NCBI RefSeq assembly: GCF_001667585.1
Contig: NZ_LZJZ01000116.1
Coordinates: forward strand, 1 to 49,507
Source: Mycobacterium sp. E2733
Lineage (GTDB): Bacteria > Actinomycetota > Actinomycetes > Mycobacteriales > Mycobacteriaceae
Length of the DNA: 49,507 nucleotides
Direction: 5' to 3'
The notes below the pieces were generated by a model. That model made no database searches, was not told the DNA's origin, and worked only from the letters and a program-made list of their open reading frames with translations. Position numbers and translations under genes: made by a program. This document shows positions 1 through 11,711 of this stretch, one piece after another. How positions within the stretch are numbered: the first letter of the stretch is position 1; each line of letters begins with the position of its first letter.

Positions 1-358
1 ATGGGCTGCAACGCCTTATCGAGGGATCCGAGGTGTCCGGTAAGCGGGTGCTGGTCGTCGCGGACACCAGCACCACGAACGCGTCGATCGGACGGCCCGG
101 CGCGTGCATGATGGCCGTGGCCACCGGGTCGGCGCCCAGGGTCAGCCCGCCGACCACCGCGTAGTCCCAGTCGCTGGTGAGGTCGCGCATCAGCGTGCCG
201 ATCAAGGCCGAGGCCCGGTGATGCAGGGTGGCGCGGCGCAGGTCGACGTAGTAGTCGGCCTCCTTGCCCGACGACAGCGTGACCCGGCCGTGTACCACCG
301 ACAGCCGGCGCACCAGCTCGGCCAGCTCCGCGCGCAACGACGACTCAGGTGCGGCCAC
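1..358 (-). pseudogene. pyrE: orotate phosphoribosyltransferase, N-terminal part, broken by an inversion or fold-back
   Basis: Read on the minus strand from GTG 358 (GTG 364 also possible), the protein matches the PyrE N-terminus: ELVRRLSVVHGRVTLSSG, then EADYYVDLRRATLHHRAS, VVGGLTLGADPVATAIM and GRPIDAFVV. PyrE makes orotidine monophosphate from orotate and PRPP. After AFVV the homology stops at about position 77. The next part of PyrE (GLQRLIEGSEVSGKRVLVV then ADTSTT) is encoded at 3-77 on the opposite strand. The gene therefore cannot give a normal protein as read here. The start overlaps the stop of the upstream SDR gene by about 14 bases, so the two were probably co-transcribed. The PRPP-loop copy reads VVADTSTT where I would expect VVEDTSTT. 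The minus frame stays open to the window edge, so it is not known whether the rest of pyrE lies beyond. Confidence 0.78.
47..74. repeat. perfect inverted repeat at the pyrE strand switch
   Basis: GGTGCTGGT (47-55) and ACCAGCACC (66-74) are perfect 9-base arms around a 10-base loop. The strand switch in pyrE occurs just after it, within GCACCACG (70-77). That octamer read on the minus strand (CGTGGTGC) also fits the native codons for FVV plus the next base, so 8 bases of microhomology lie at the junction. Confidence 0.7.
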
Positions 359-1118
359 GGCCACCGCCGATCCGCTTGATCACGGCCCGCATCAGCGCCC
401 GCGGGACCACCCGCTCGGCGGCGATGATCGCCTTGTACTGCATGCCCGGGATGCTGATCACCTTGCCGCGGGCGACGTCGGCCAGGCCCTGGTTTACCAC
501 GTCGTCGACCTCGAGCCACATGAACGACGGCGACTTGGCCATGTCGATCCCGGCCCGGGCGTGAAATTCGGTGCGCACGTAGCCCGGACACACGGCGTGC
601 ACGCCCACGCCGGTGCCCTGCAGGCCGACGGACAGGCCCTCGCTGAACGAGATCACCCACGCCTTGGACGCCGAGTAGGTCGACCCGCGTCCCGGCACCA
701 GCCCGGCGACGCTGGCGATGTTGATGACCGTGCCGGCGCCGGCGTCGAGCATGGCCGGCAGGGCCGCGCGGGTGAGGTGCATGACAGCGGTGACGTTGAC
801 GTCGAGCTGGGCTTGCAGCAGCGCGGGGTCGGTCGCCCAGAAGTCGCCCGAGGTGCCCACCCCGGCGTTGTTCACCAGGACGCGGACGCCCTGGGCCACG
901 CGTTCGCAGACCTTGTCGCGGCCGGCGGGGTCGGCCAGGTCGGCGGGCAGCACCTCGACGCTGCCGGCCCGACCCTCCAACTCGCCCGCCAGTTCGTGCA
1001 GCCGGTCGACGTCGCGGGCGACCAGGACCAGGTCGTAGCCGTCGCTCGCATAGCGTCGCGCGAACCCGGCGCCGATCCCGGACGTGGGCCCGGTGATCAG
1101 CGCGACGGGACGAGGCAT
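345..1118 (-). CDS. short-chain dehydrogenase/reductase (SDR), classical type
   Basis: A 257-residue NAD(P)-dependent oxidoreductase of the classical SDR family; the substrate is not known. Visible motifs are the N-terminal Rossmann loop TGPTSGIG, DLADPAGR (the Asp near the adenine), NNAGVG, the catalytic Ser in NIASVAG and the catalytic pair YSASK. The start at 1118 (MPRPVALITG) has AGGA seven bases upstream; ATG 1127 is also possible but its SD would abut the codon. The C-terminus IKRIGGGRGRT is basic. It sits between ttfA and pyrE on the same strand and overlaps the pyrE start by about 14 bases, which suggests one transcript. Confidence 0.87.
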   Translation of the reverse strand: MPRPVALITGPTSGIGAGFARRYASDGYDLVLVARDVDRLHELAGELEGRAGSVEVLPADLADPAGRDKVCERVAQGVRVLVNNAGVGTSGDFWATDPALLQAQLDVNVTAVMHLTRAALPAMLDAGAGTVINIASVAGLVPGRGSTYSASKAWVISFSEGLSVGLQGTGVGVHAVCPGYVRTEFHARAGIDMAKSPSFMWLEVDDVVNQGLADVARGKVISIPGMQYKAIIAAERVVPRALMRAVIKRIGGGRGRT

Positions 1119-1172
1119 GAGCGACATCCTAATGACGGCGGCACCGCCGCCCACCCGGCGCCCGGCGCGCCG

Positions 1173-2033
1173 TCAGTGCTGATAGTTGGTGGCCTGGTGG
1201 CCGTTGCGGCCGGCCGGCGGCGGGCGCCGAACGGCGTCCGGCCCGCGCTGCTCCCGGCGGATCGGCTCGGCCGGCCGGCGCGGAGGCGCCTCACCCAGCA
1301 GCCCGGAGGCGTCCTGCTGCGCGCGCCGGGGCGGCAACTCCGCGCGGCCGGCGGGGGCCAGCGGTCGGCTCGGCGCCGCGTTGCGCGGCCCCGCGGGCGC
1401 GCCCGCCTCCTGCTGGGTTTCCTCGGGCAGCGGCGGCAGCACCCGCAACAGGTCGTTGAACTGCCGCACGGTGCGCAGGCCCTCGTCCCACTGGGTGCGG
1501 GTGCTGGTGATGGGCATGGCGACCAGCGTCCAGTTCTGCTCGTTCCACATGATCTCGGCGCAGTCCGGCGCGGTGTGCGCGAAGGTGACCATGCGGCGGT
1601 CGCAGGCGCGCCGCGCGGCGTCCAGGTTGGTGGAGTACACCATCCGCGGGCCGATCGCACCCAGCAGCCAGATGTCGCTCTCCCGTGGCTCTTTCAGCCC
1701 CTTGAGCCGCAGATCCACCACGACGTTGGTGCCCACCTTGCGGTGCAGCGCGATCACGGTGGCGACTTCCTCGAGGTCGAAGATGTACACCGCCTCGCCG
1801 CGGATCTGACCCAACACGACGTTCTCGGCGGCGATGTCGCCGACCGTCGAGATCACACCGCGCTTCCAGCGCTTGAGGATGTCGGCCGATTCACGCTCGT
1901 AGTCGAACCCGTGCGACCGCGCCCACGACCTGCGGCGCCTGCTGCGTCCGCGGCGTCGATCGAGATCGACGTACAGCAACACGCCCGCGCCGACGAAGCA
2001 CAGCGCGGACAGCGTGAACCAGAGGGGGACCAT
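1173..2033 (-). CDS. ttfA: TMM transport factor TtfA, Rv0383c-like membrane-anchored protein
   Basis: The 286-residue protein has one N-terminal membrane segment (LWFTLSALCFVGAGVLLYV), a basic stop-transfer stretch RRRGRSRRRR, a conserved cytosolic domain to about residue 200, and a disordered Pro/Arg/Gln tail. I recognise it as the Rv0383c/MSMEG_0736 family. That family is TtfA, an essential partner of the MmpL3 trehalose-monomycolate flippase located at the poles and septum. The function is established knowledge of the family; the assignment rests on remembered sequence (WNEQNWTLVAMPI, DIWLLGAIGPRMVYS) and on its place next to clpB. The tail is low complexity and probably variable. It lies 113 bases downstream of clpB, in the same direction. 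Confidence 0.85.
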   Translation of the reverse strand: MVPLWFTLSALCFVGAGVLLYVDLDRRRGRSRRRRSWARSHGFDYERESADILKRWKRGVISTVGDIAAENVVLGQIRGEAVYIFDLEEVATVIALHRKVGTNVVVDLRLKGLKEPRESDIWLLGAIGPRMVYSTNLDAARRACDRRMVTFAHTAPDCAEIMWNEQNWTLVAMPITSTRTQWDEGLRTVRQFNDLLRVLPPLPEETQQEAGAPAGPRNAAPSRPLAPAGRAELPPRRAQQDASGLLGEAPPRRPAEPIRREQRGPDAVRRPPPAGRNGHQATNYQH

Positions 2034-2146
2034 CCCACACAGGGTATCTGCATTTCCGCCGGAATAAAGAAGTCCGGCTGGTCACAACCCAATTACAGGA
2101 CGGAACACCCGCCCCTCGGGACGGTCCCCTTCAGGATCAGCGAGGA

Positions 2147-4693
<2,547 letters not shown>

Positions 4694-4739
4694 GACGCCT
4701 CCGTTCGCATAAGTAGGGAAAATGCTTGTCGCGTTGTTC

Positions 4740-4765
4740 AACGTCGTCAAGGTTGAGTGTGTTCC
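4740..4765 (-). promoter_or_regulatory. SigH/SigE-type promoter of clpB
   Basis: On the minus strand GGAACA (4765-4760) is followed after 16 bases by CGTT (4743-4740). This fits the mycobacterial SigH consensus GGGAAYA-N16/17-CGTT except for the first G. Known biology places clpB under SigH in M. tuberculosis. The -35 element lies exactly in the spacer of the HAIR operator. Confidence 0.65.
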
Positions 4766-4772
4766 GCTCAAC
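4752..4772. promoter_or_regulatory. HAIR operator for HspR upstream of clpB
   Basis: GTTGAGT-N7-GCTCAAC, compared with the HAIR consensus CTTGAGT-N7-ACTCAAG. HspR bound here would cover the GGAACA -35 element, so repression by occlusion is the likely mechanism. hspR itself lies 2.6 kb away. Confidence 0.85.
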
Positions 4773-4818
4773 TCTAACGAGTTTTGGGCAATATGACGCA
4801 CGGGGTACCCCCGGAGCG

Positions 4819-5244
4819 ATGACGCAGACCGAACAGCACCAGGAGCGGGCCGACGGCCGCCGGGTCCCCGGCGCCTCCAGGCTGGCCATCGTGGTCGGCG
4901 GGGTGGCGCTGGCGGGACTCGCCGTCGCCGGATTCCGCGCCGACCTCGCCGGGGACGGCTCGTCGGCGACGGTCCCGGAATCGGGCACGTTGCAGGTCAA
5001 CGGGACCGGCACGGCGAAGACGATAAGCTGTCATGGTGGGTACCTGTCGGTCAGCGGCCAGACGAACACCGTCACCGTCACCGGTCACTGCACCAGCGTG
5101 AGCGTCTCGGGCCAGGGCAACCGCGTCGCGGTCGACAGCACCGACGCGGTGAGCACCTCCGGGACCGGCAACACGGTCACCTTCCACTGGGGCTCACCGA
5201 ACGTCGTCAACGCCGGAACGACCAACACCGTCAAGCAGGGCTGA
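4819..5244 (+). CDS. DUF3060-type exported repeat protein
   Basis: 141 residues. An N-terminal hydrophobic segment (RLAIVVGGVALAGLAVAGF, about residues 21-39) should anchor or export it. The rest is a series of short beta-repeats of the form SVSGQGNxVxV / TVTGHCTSVSV, typical of the DUF3060 family and probably a small beta-solenoid. Two cysteines (TISCHGG and TGHC) could form a disulfide outside the membrane. The ATG at 4819 follows GGAG closely. Function is unknown. It is divergent from clpB, so the roughly 125-base gap holds the HAIR/SigH site on one side and this gene's promoter on the other. Confidence 0.75.
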   Translation: MTQTEQHQERADGRRVPGASRLAIVVGGVALAGLAVAGFRADLAGDGSSATVPESGTLQVNGTGTAKTISCHGGYLSVSGQTNTVTVTGHCTSVSVSGQGNRVAVDSTDAVSTSGTGNTVTFHWGSPNVVNAGTTNTVKQG

Positions 5245-5249
5245 GTGCC

Positions 5250-5255
5250 TAGAAT
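5250..5255 (+). promoter_or_regulatory. possible -10 box for a leaderless start at 5264
   Basis: TAGAAT lies eight bases before GTG 5264, and no SD sequence is visible there. This spacing suits a leaderless transcript, which is common in mycobacteria. I see no convincing -35. Confidence 0.4.
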
Positions 5256-5263
5256 CGGGCCCC

Positions 5264-6436
5264 GTGGGGCTCGAGGACCGAGAAGCGTTGCGGGTGCTGC
5301 GCGACGCCTTCGCGCAGGAGGATTCGGGCTCCGACAACGAACTCGTCCACCGGTTCTACACGCACTGGTTCGGCCTCGACGTGTCGGTACGCGACCTGTT
5401 CCCGCCCGAAATGGGCGGGCAGCGGACCGCTTTCGCCCATGCCCTGCACTGGGTGTACGGCGAACTCGTCGCCCAGCGCGCTCAGGAACCGGTCGCCTTT
5501 CTGGCTCAGCTCGGCCGGGACCACCGCAAATACGGTGTGCTGCCACAGCATTACGACACGTTGCGGCGCGCCTTGTTGTCGACGTTGCGGACGTACCTCG
5601 GCGATGCCTGGACCGACGCCGTCGACGAGGCGGCCAACCAGTCGCTCAACCTGATCGTCGGGGTGATGCGCGGCGCCGCGGACGCCGAGGAGGGGCCCGC
5701 CTGGTGGGACGGCACCGTCATCGAGCACATGCGGGTCTCCCGCGACATTGCGGTGGTCCGGCTGCAGCTCGACCGCCCGATGGACTATCACGCCGGCCAG
5801 TACGTCAATGTCCACGTCCCGCAATGCCCGCGCCGCTGGCGGTACCTGTCGCCCGCGATCCCCGCCGATCCCGGCGGGGGCATCGAGTTCCACGTCCGCG
5901 TCGTGCCCGGCGGCCTGGTCAGCACCGCCATCGTCAACGAGACCCGGCCCGGCGACCGGTGGCGGCTGTCCAGCCCGCACGGCGGCCTGCGGGTCGACCG
6001 GGACGGCGGCGACGTGCTGATGGTCGCCGGTAGCACCGGCCTGGCCCCGCTGCGGGCGCTGATCATGGACCTGAGCCGGTACGCGGTGAACCCACGGGTG
6101 CACCTGTTCTTCGGCGCCCGCTACCGCTGCGAGCTCTACGACCTGCCCACCCTGTGGCAGGTGGCGTCCCACAATCCGTGGCTGTCGGTCTCGCCGGTCT
6201 CGGAGTACAGCGCCAACCCGGCGTGGGCCGCCGACTATCCCGACGTCACGCCGCCGCGCGGCCTGCACGTGCGGCAGACCGGCAGGCTCCCCGAGGTGGT
6301 GACCAAATACGGCGGGTGGGGCGACCGGCAGATCCTGATCTGTGGCGGCCCGGCGATGGTGCGGGCCACCAAGGCCGCCCTGATCGCCAAAAGCGCTCCG
6401 CCGGAACATATTCAGCACGACCCACTGTGGAGGTAA
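5264..6436 (+). CDS. globin-ferredoxin reductase fusion (type II flavohaemoglobin, Rv0385-like)
   Basis: 390 residues. Residues about 1-140 form a globin domain, with LGRDHRKYGV as the likely proximal His helix. Residues about 150-390 form an FAD/NAD(P)H oxidoreductase domain, with WRYLSPA for flavin binding, GSTGLAPLRALI and ILICGGPAMV for nucleotide binding. It resembles Rv0385, an atypical flavohaemoglobin reported to handle D-lactate rather than to act as a classic NO dioxygenase. The flavin motif RYLS departs from the usual RxYS, as in that type. GTG 5264 probably starts leaderless. The next gene follows after two bases with its SD inside this gene's last codons. Confidence 0.87.
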   Translation: MGLEDREALRVLRDAFAQEDSGSDNELVHRFYTHWFGLDVSVRDLFPPEMGGQRTAFAHALHWVYGELVAQRAQEPVAFLAQLGRDHRKYGVLPQHYDTLRRALLSTLRTYLGDAWTDAVDEAANQSLNLIVGVMRGAADAEEGPAWWDGTVIEHMRVSRDIAVVRLQLDRPMDYHAGQYVNVHVPQCPRRWRYLSPAIPADPGGGIEFHVRVVPGGLVSTAIVNETRPGDRWRLSSPHGGLRVDRDGGDVLMVAGSTGLAPLRALIMDLSRYAVNPRVHLFFGARYRCELYDLPTLWQVASHNPWLSVSPVSEYSANPAWAADYPDVTPPRGLHVRQTGRLPEVVTKYGGWGDRQILICGGPAMVRATKAALIAKSAPPEHIQHDPLWR

Positions 6437-6438
6437 GC

Positions 6439-7329
6439 ATGCGCGTCGTCACCCTGCGCGACCCGGCATCGCCGGTATCCGCGGAGTTCGTGCCCGAGGC
6501 CGGCATGATCGGCACCTCGCTGAGCGATGCCGGCGTCGAGTTGCTCGGGCAACGGCGCGGGCTGGACGCCTATGTGACGGCGGGCAAGACGATGGGCATC
6601 CCGATCCTGTATCCCTGGGCGAATCGGTTGGGCGAGAACATCTATACCGCCGAAGGCGTGACGACGACGCTGACGCCGGGCGAAAACCGGGTCCGTGCCG
6701 ATCCCAACGGGCTGCCGATTCACGGCGTGCTGGCGGGCTACCCCGGCTGGCGGGTGACCGCCGAGTCGGCCGACGAGTTGACCGCCGAGCTGGATTTCGC
6801 CGCCGACCCGCAGTTGCTGGCCGCGTTCCCGTATCCGCACGTGCTGACGGTGGCGGTGCGGCTGGCCGAGCGGACGCTGACGGTGCGCACCACGGTGACC
6901 GCCACCGGCGCTCGCGCCGTCCCGCTGTGCTTCGGCTTCCACCCCTACCTGCGCCTGCCGGACGCGCCCCGCGCCGACTGGGTCATCCACACACCGCCGC
7001 TGCGGCATCTGTTGCTCGACGACCGGGGGCTACCGACCGGCGCGTCCGAAGCGGCCCCGGCGCGCGAGGAGGCGTTGGGCGACAAGGCTTTCGACGACGC
7101 CTACGACCAGGTGCCCGAGGGGGCGGTGTTCGCGGTCTCGGGTGGCGGGCGCCGGCTCGAGGTGCACTTCGACCGGGGGTATCCCGTGACGCAGATCTTC
7201 GCCCCGACCGCCGAGGAAATCGTGTGCTTCGAGCCGATGACCGCGCCGACCGACGCCCTGCGCCGCGGCGGCTACCGGTTGGCGCGGCCGGGTGAGCCTG
7301 CGGTCGCGGAGTTTTCGATCCGGGTCTGA
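6439..7329 (+). CDS. aldose 1-epimerase family protein
   Basis: 296 residues of the galactose-mutarotase-like fold, which interconverts alpha and beta anomers of sugars or sugar phosphates. Family features are NRLGENIYT, the catalytic-site His in PIHGVLAGYPGWRV, FGFHPYLRLP, and a late acidic residue in CFEPMTAPTDALRRGG (the likely base). ATG 6439 lies two bases after the preceding stop, with GGAGG at 6429-6433, so the two are translationally coupled. It is convergent with hspR; the stop codons are one base apart. The sugar substrate cannot be told from sequence. Confidence 0.88.
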   Translation: MRVVTLRDPASPVSAEFVPEAGMIGTSLSDAGVELLGQRRGLDAYVTAGKTMGIPILYPWANRLGENIYTAEGVTTTLTPGENRVRADPNGLPIHGVLAGYPGWRVTAESADELTAELDFAADPQLLAAFPYPHVLTVAVRLAERTLTVRTTVTATGARAVPLCFGFHPYLRLPDAPRADWVIHTPPLRHLLLDDRGLPTGASEAAPAREEALGDKAFDDAYDQVPEGAVFAVSGGGRRLEVHFDRGYPVTQIFAPTAEEIVCFEPMTAPTDALRRGGYRLARPGEPAVAEFSIRV

Positions 7330-7330
7330 T

Positions 7331-7717
7331 CTAGCTGCGCGTCCTGCGCGGCTGCCACACCACCACGGCGGTGCTCTTGGGCACCACCGCCAGATCGCGG
7401 CGCTGGCCGGCGCGCACCTGCGCGAGCTCCTCGGTGAGCTCCTGCACGCGCGCCTGCAACGCCTCGACGTGGTTGGTCAGCTCGATGATGCGCTTGATGC
7501 CGGCGAGGTTGACGCCCTCGTCCTGGGACAGCCGCTGCACCTCGCGCAGGAGGTCGACATCGCGCTCCGAATAACGCCGTCCCCCACCGGAAGTGCGGCG
7601 CGGGCTGACCAGGCCAAGGCGGTCGTAGGTGCGCAGCGTCTGGGCGTGCATGCCGGCCAGCTCGGCGGCTACCGAGATCAGGAACGTCCGGGATTCTTCC
7701 CGTGGAGTCTTCGCCAT
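7331..7717 (-). CDS. hspR: heat-shock repressor HspR (MerR family)
   Basis: 128 residues. An N-terminal MerR winged helix-turn-helix (FLISVAAELAGMHAQTLRTY, DRLGLVSPRRTSGGGRRYSE) is followed by a coiled coil for dimerisation and a short hydrophobic tail VVVWQPRRTRS. HspR with DnaK as co-repressor binds HAIR sites; three such sites are present in this window (4752, 11494, 11549). It is the last gene of the dnaK operon. Its ATG overlaps the dnaJ1 stop (TGATG), so the repressor is co-expressed with the chaperones it controls. Confidence 0.95.
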   Translation of the reverse strand: MAKTPREESRTFLISVAAELAGMHAQTLRTYDRLGLVSPRRTSGGGRRYSERDVDLLREVQRLSQDEGVNLAGIKRIIELTNHVEALQARVQELTEELAQVRAGQRRDLAVVPKSTAVVVWQPRRTRS

Positions 7718-8895
7718 CAGCGATTACCTGCCCATCCTGCGCGTGGGTCGAACCCACTGGCCCGCTCGGCGGCCGCGTAGGCCTCGAGCGCCTCGGCCGC
7801 GGCGCCTTCCACGTTCGGCGGCACGGCAACCTTCACGGTGACCAGCAGGTCCCCGTTGCCGCCGCTGCGCTTGGGAACGCCCCGCCCGCGCACCCGCAGG
7901 ATGCGGCCGTCGGAGGTCCCCTTGGGCACCCGGACGCCGACCTTGCCGTCCAGCGTGGGCACCGAAATCGTTGAGCCCAAGGCTAATTCGGTGAAGCTGA
8001 CCGGTACGGTCACGGTGAGGTCGTCACCGTCGCGGCCGAACACCTTGTCCGGGCGCACATGCACGGTCACGTACAGGTCGCCCGACGGCGCCCCGCGCAG
8101 CCCGGCCTCGCCCTGCCCGGGCAGCCGGATGCGCTGCCCGTCCTCGACGCCGGGCGGGATGCGCACGTTGATGGTGCGGGTGCGGGTGGTGACCCCGGTG
8201 CCCTTGCACTCGTCGCAGGGGTGCTCGATGATCGAGCCGCTGCCCCGGCAATCGGTGCAGGGTTCGGAGAAGCCGAACGCGCCCTGGTTGCGGTTGATCA
8301 CGCCGGAACCGTTGCAGGTGGGGCACACCTTCGGGCTGGTGCCCGGGCGTGCGCCGCTGCCATGGCAATTCGTGCACGGTGCCGGGCTGGTCAGCCTCAA
8401 CGGCATCGCCACGCCCTTGGCGGCCTCGACGAAATCCAGCTGCGTCTCGGTCTCCAGGTCGTTGCCGCGGCGCGGCCGGCTGGGGCGGGCGCCGGCGCCG
8501 CGCCCGAACAAGCCGCCGAACAGGTCACCGATGTTGGCGCCGCCGCTTCGGCCGGCGGCGTCGAACAAGTCGTTGAGGTTGAACTCCGCGCCGTCACCGC
8601 CGGCACCGAAGCCGCCGAAACCACCGGTGTCGAAACGGCGCCCGCCGAACCCGCCGCCCGCGAACAGGCGGCGGGTTTCGTCGTACTCCTTGCGCTTCGC
8701 CGGATCCGACAACACGTTGTGCGCCTCTGACACCGCCTTGAATCGCTCACCGGCGGCGGGGTTGTCGGGATTGGCGTCCGGATGCAGGTCGCGCGCCAGC
8801 TTCCGGTAAGCGCGTTTGATCTCTTCGGGACTGGCGTCAGAGGAGACGCCCAGCTCCTTGTAGAAGTCCTTTTCGACCCATTCTCGCTGGGCCAT
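7717..8895 (-). CDS. dnaJ1: chaperone DnaJ1
   Basis: 392 residues. The J-domain (about 10-75) carries HPD in ARDLHPDANPDN. A Gly/Phe-rich linker (GGFGGRRFDTGGFGGFGAGG) is followed by a zinc-binding region with four CxxCxGxG-type repeats (CTNCHGSG, CPTCNGSG, CTDCRGSG, CDECKGTG) and a substrate-binding C-terminal domain. DnaJ delivers clients to DnaK and stimulates its ATPase. It lies 53 bases after grpE; the start has GGAGG-like sequence upstream. Confidence 0.97.
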   Translation of the reverse strand: MAQREWVEKDFYKELGVSSDASPEEIKRAYRKLARDLHPDANPDNPAAGERFKAVSEAHNVLSDPAKRKEYDETRRLFAGGGFGGRRFDTGGFGGFGAGGDGAEFNLNDLFDAAGRSGGANIGDLFGGLFGRGAGARPSRPRRGNDLETETQLDFVEAAKGVAMPLRLTSPAPCTNCHGSGARPGTSPKVCPTCNGSGVINRNQGAFGFSEPCTDCRGSGSIIEHPCDECKGTGVTTRTRTINVRIPPGVEDGQRIRLPGQGEAGLRGAPSGDLYVTVHVRPDKVFGRDGDDLTVTVPVSFTELALGSTISVPTLDGKVGVRVPKGTSDGRILRVRGRGVPKRSGGNGDLLVTVKVAVPPNVEGAAAEALEAYAAAERASGFDPRAGWAGNR

Positions 8896-8948
8896 GTCGC
8901 GTCACCCCCTCCCACCTTTCTGTTCTGTTGTTGCGCTGATTGTGTGGT

Positions 8949-9589
8949 CTATTCACCGGACGCGCCGGGGTTATCGTCCGATTCGGCCGGGTCCGCCGCG
9001 GCGGCGGCCTCGTCCGGGACGGTGTCGACGACACCGACCAAGGCGTGCCGCAGGACCTGCTCGCCCAGCTTGTAACCCTGCCGCATGACCGTGCCGATCA
9101 CCGGCTTGGCGCCGTCACCATCGCCGCCCTCGTGCTGCACGGCTTCGTGCAGCACCGGGTCGAAGTCCTCGCCTTCCTCGCCGAACGCGACCAGACCGAG
9201 TCCGGTCAGGGCGCTGTCCAGCTTGTCGGCCACCGACTTCAGCGGGCCGGACTCCAGATCGCCGTGCTTGCGCGCCCGCTCGAGATCGTCGAGCACGCCC
9301 AGCAATTGGCTCACGACGGCGGCCTTGGCGCGGTCCGCCGCGGCCTGCTGGTCGCGCAACGCACGCTTGCGGTAGTTGGCGAAGTCGGCCTGGACGCGTT
9401 GCAGGTCGCCCAGCAATTCGGCGGCCTTGCCGGCCTCCTCGGGAGTTTCGCCCGCAAACTCTCCGGAGGACGTGCCCCCTCCCGGCGCCCCTTCTGGTTG
9501 GGGGCCGGGAGGGGCCTGCCGCACTTCACCCGTGTCGGGGTCGATCCGCCGTTTGTCGGTGACGGTCACCGGTTCCTGATTGCCGTCCG

Positions 9590-9593
<4 letters not shown>
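8949..9593 (-). CDS. grpE: nucleotide exchange factor GrpE
   Basis: 214 residues. A disordered N-terminus is followed by a long dimerising coiled coil (LGDLQRVQADFANYRKRALR) and the beta-domain with FDPVLHEAVQ and IGTVMRQGYKLGEQVLRHA. GrpE releases ADP from DnaK. Its GTG start overlaps the dnaK stop in GTGA, so translation is coupled. The C-terminal tail is acidic and alanine-rich. Confidence 0.96.
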
Positions 9594-11449
<1,856 letters not shown>

Positions 11450-11493
11450 AGTGATTCCTCCTGATTGAGTAGAGCCTTCTTTGGTGCCACTAT

Positions 11494-11514
11494 GCTGAGT
11501 GAACCCCGCTCAAG
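11494..11514. promoter_or_regulatory. HAIR operator 1 of the dnaK operon
   Basis: GCTGAGT-N7-GCTCAAG, one substitution from a symmetrical HAIR site, 45 bases before the dnaK start codon. HspR is the expected ligand. Confidence 0.8.
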
Positions 11515-11548
11515 ACTGCTCTCGGCGGCACCGTGGTGTCAACCCAGG

Positions 11549-11569
11549 ATTGAGTCTGGTTCGCTCAAC
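11549..11569. promoter_or_regulatory. HAIR operator 2 of the dnaK operon
   Basis: ATTGAGT-N7-GCTCAAC, centre-to-centre 55 bases from operator 1. A TTGACA hexamer on the minus strand lies between the two sites (11542-11537). I could not find a convincing -10 for it. Confidence 0.8.
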
Positions 11570-11711
11570 TTGTCGATCATGCTAACGGCGCGCACCGCCG
11601 TCTTGTTCCCGGGGGGGCCGAACGAGTGCGGCATGACCGCACAGTGCAGCGGCTCGGCCCGTGGATGGGTTAGCCTGAGCTTTCCCTGGAGCCACCCCCG
11701 GCAGGAGCTTG

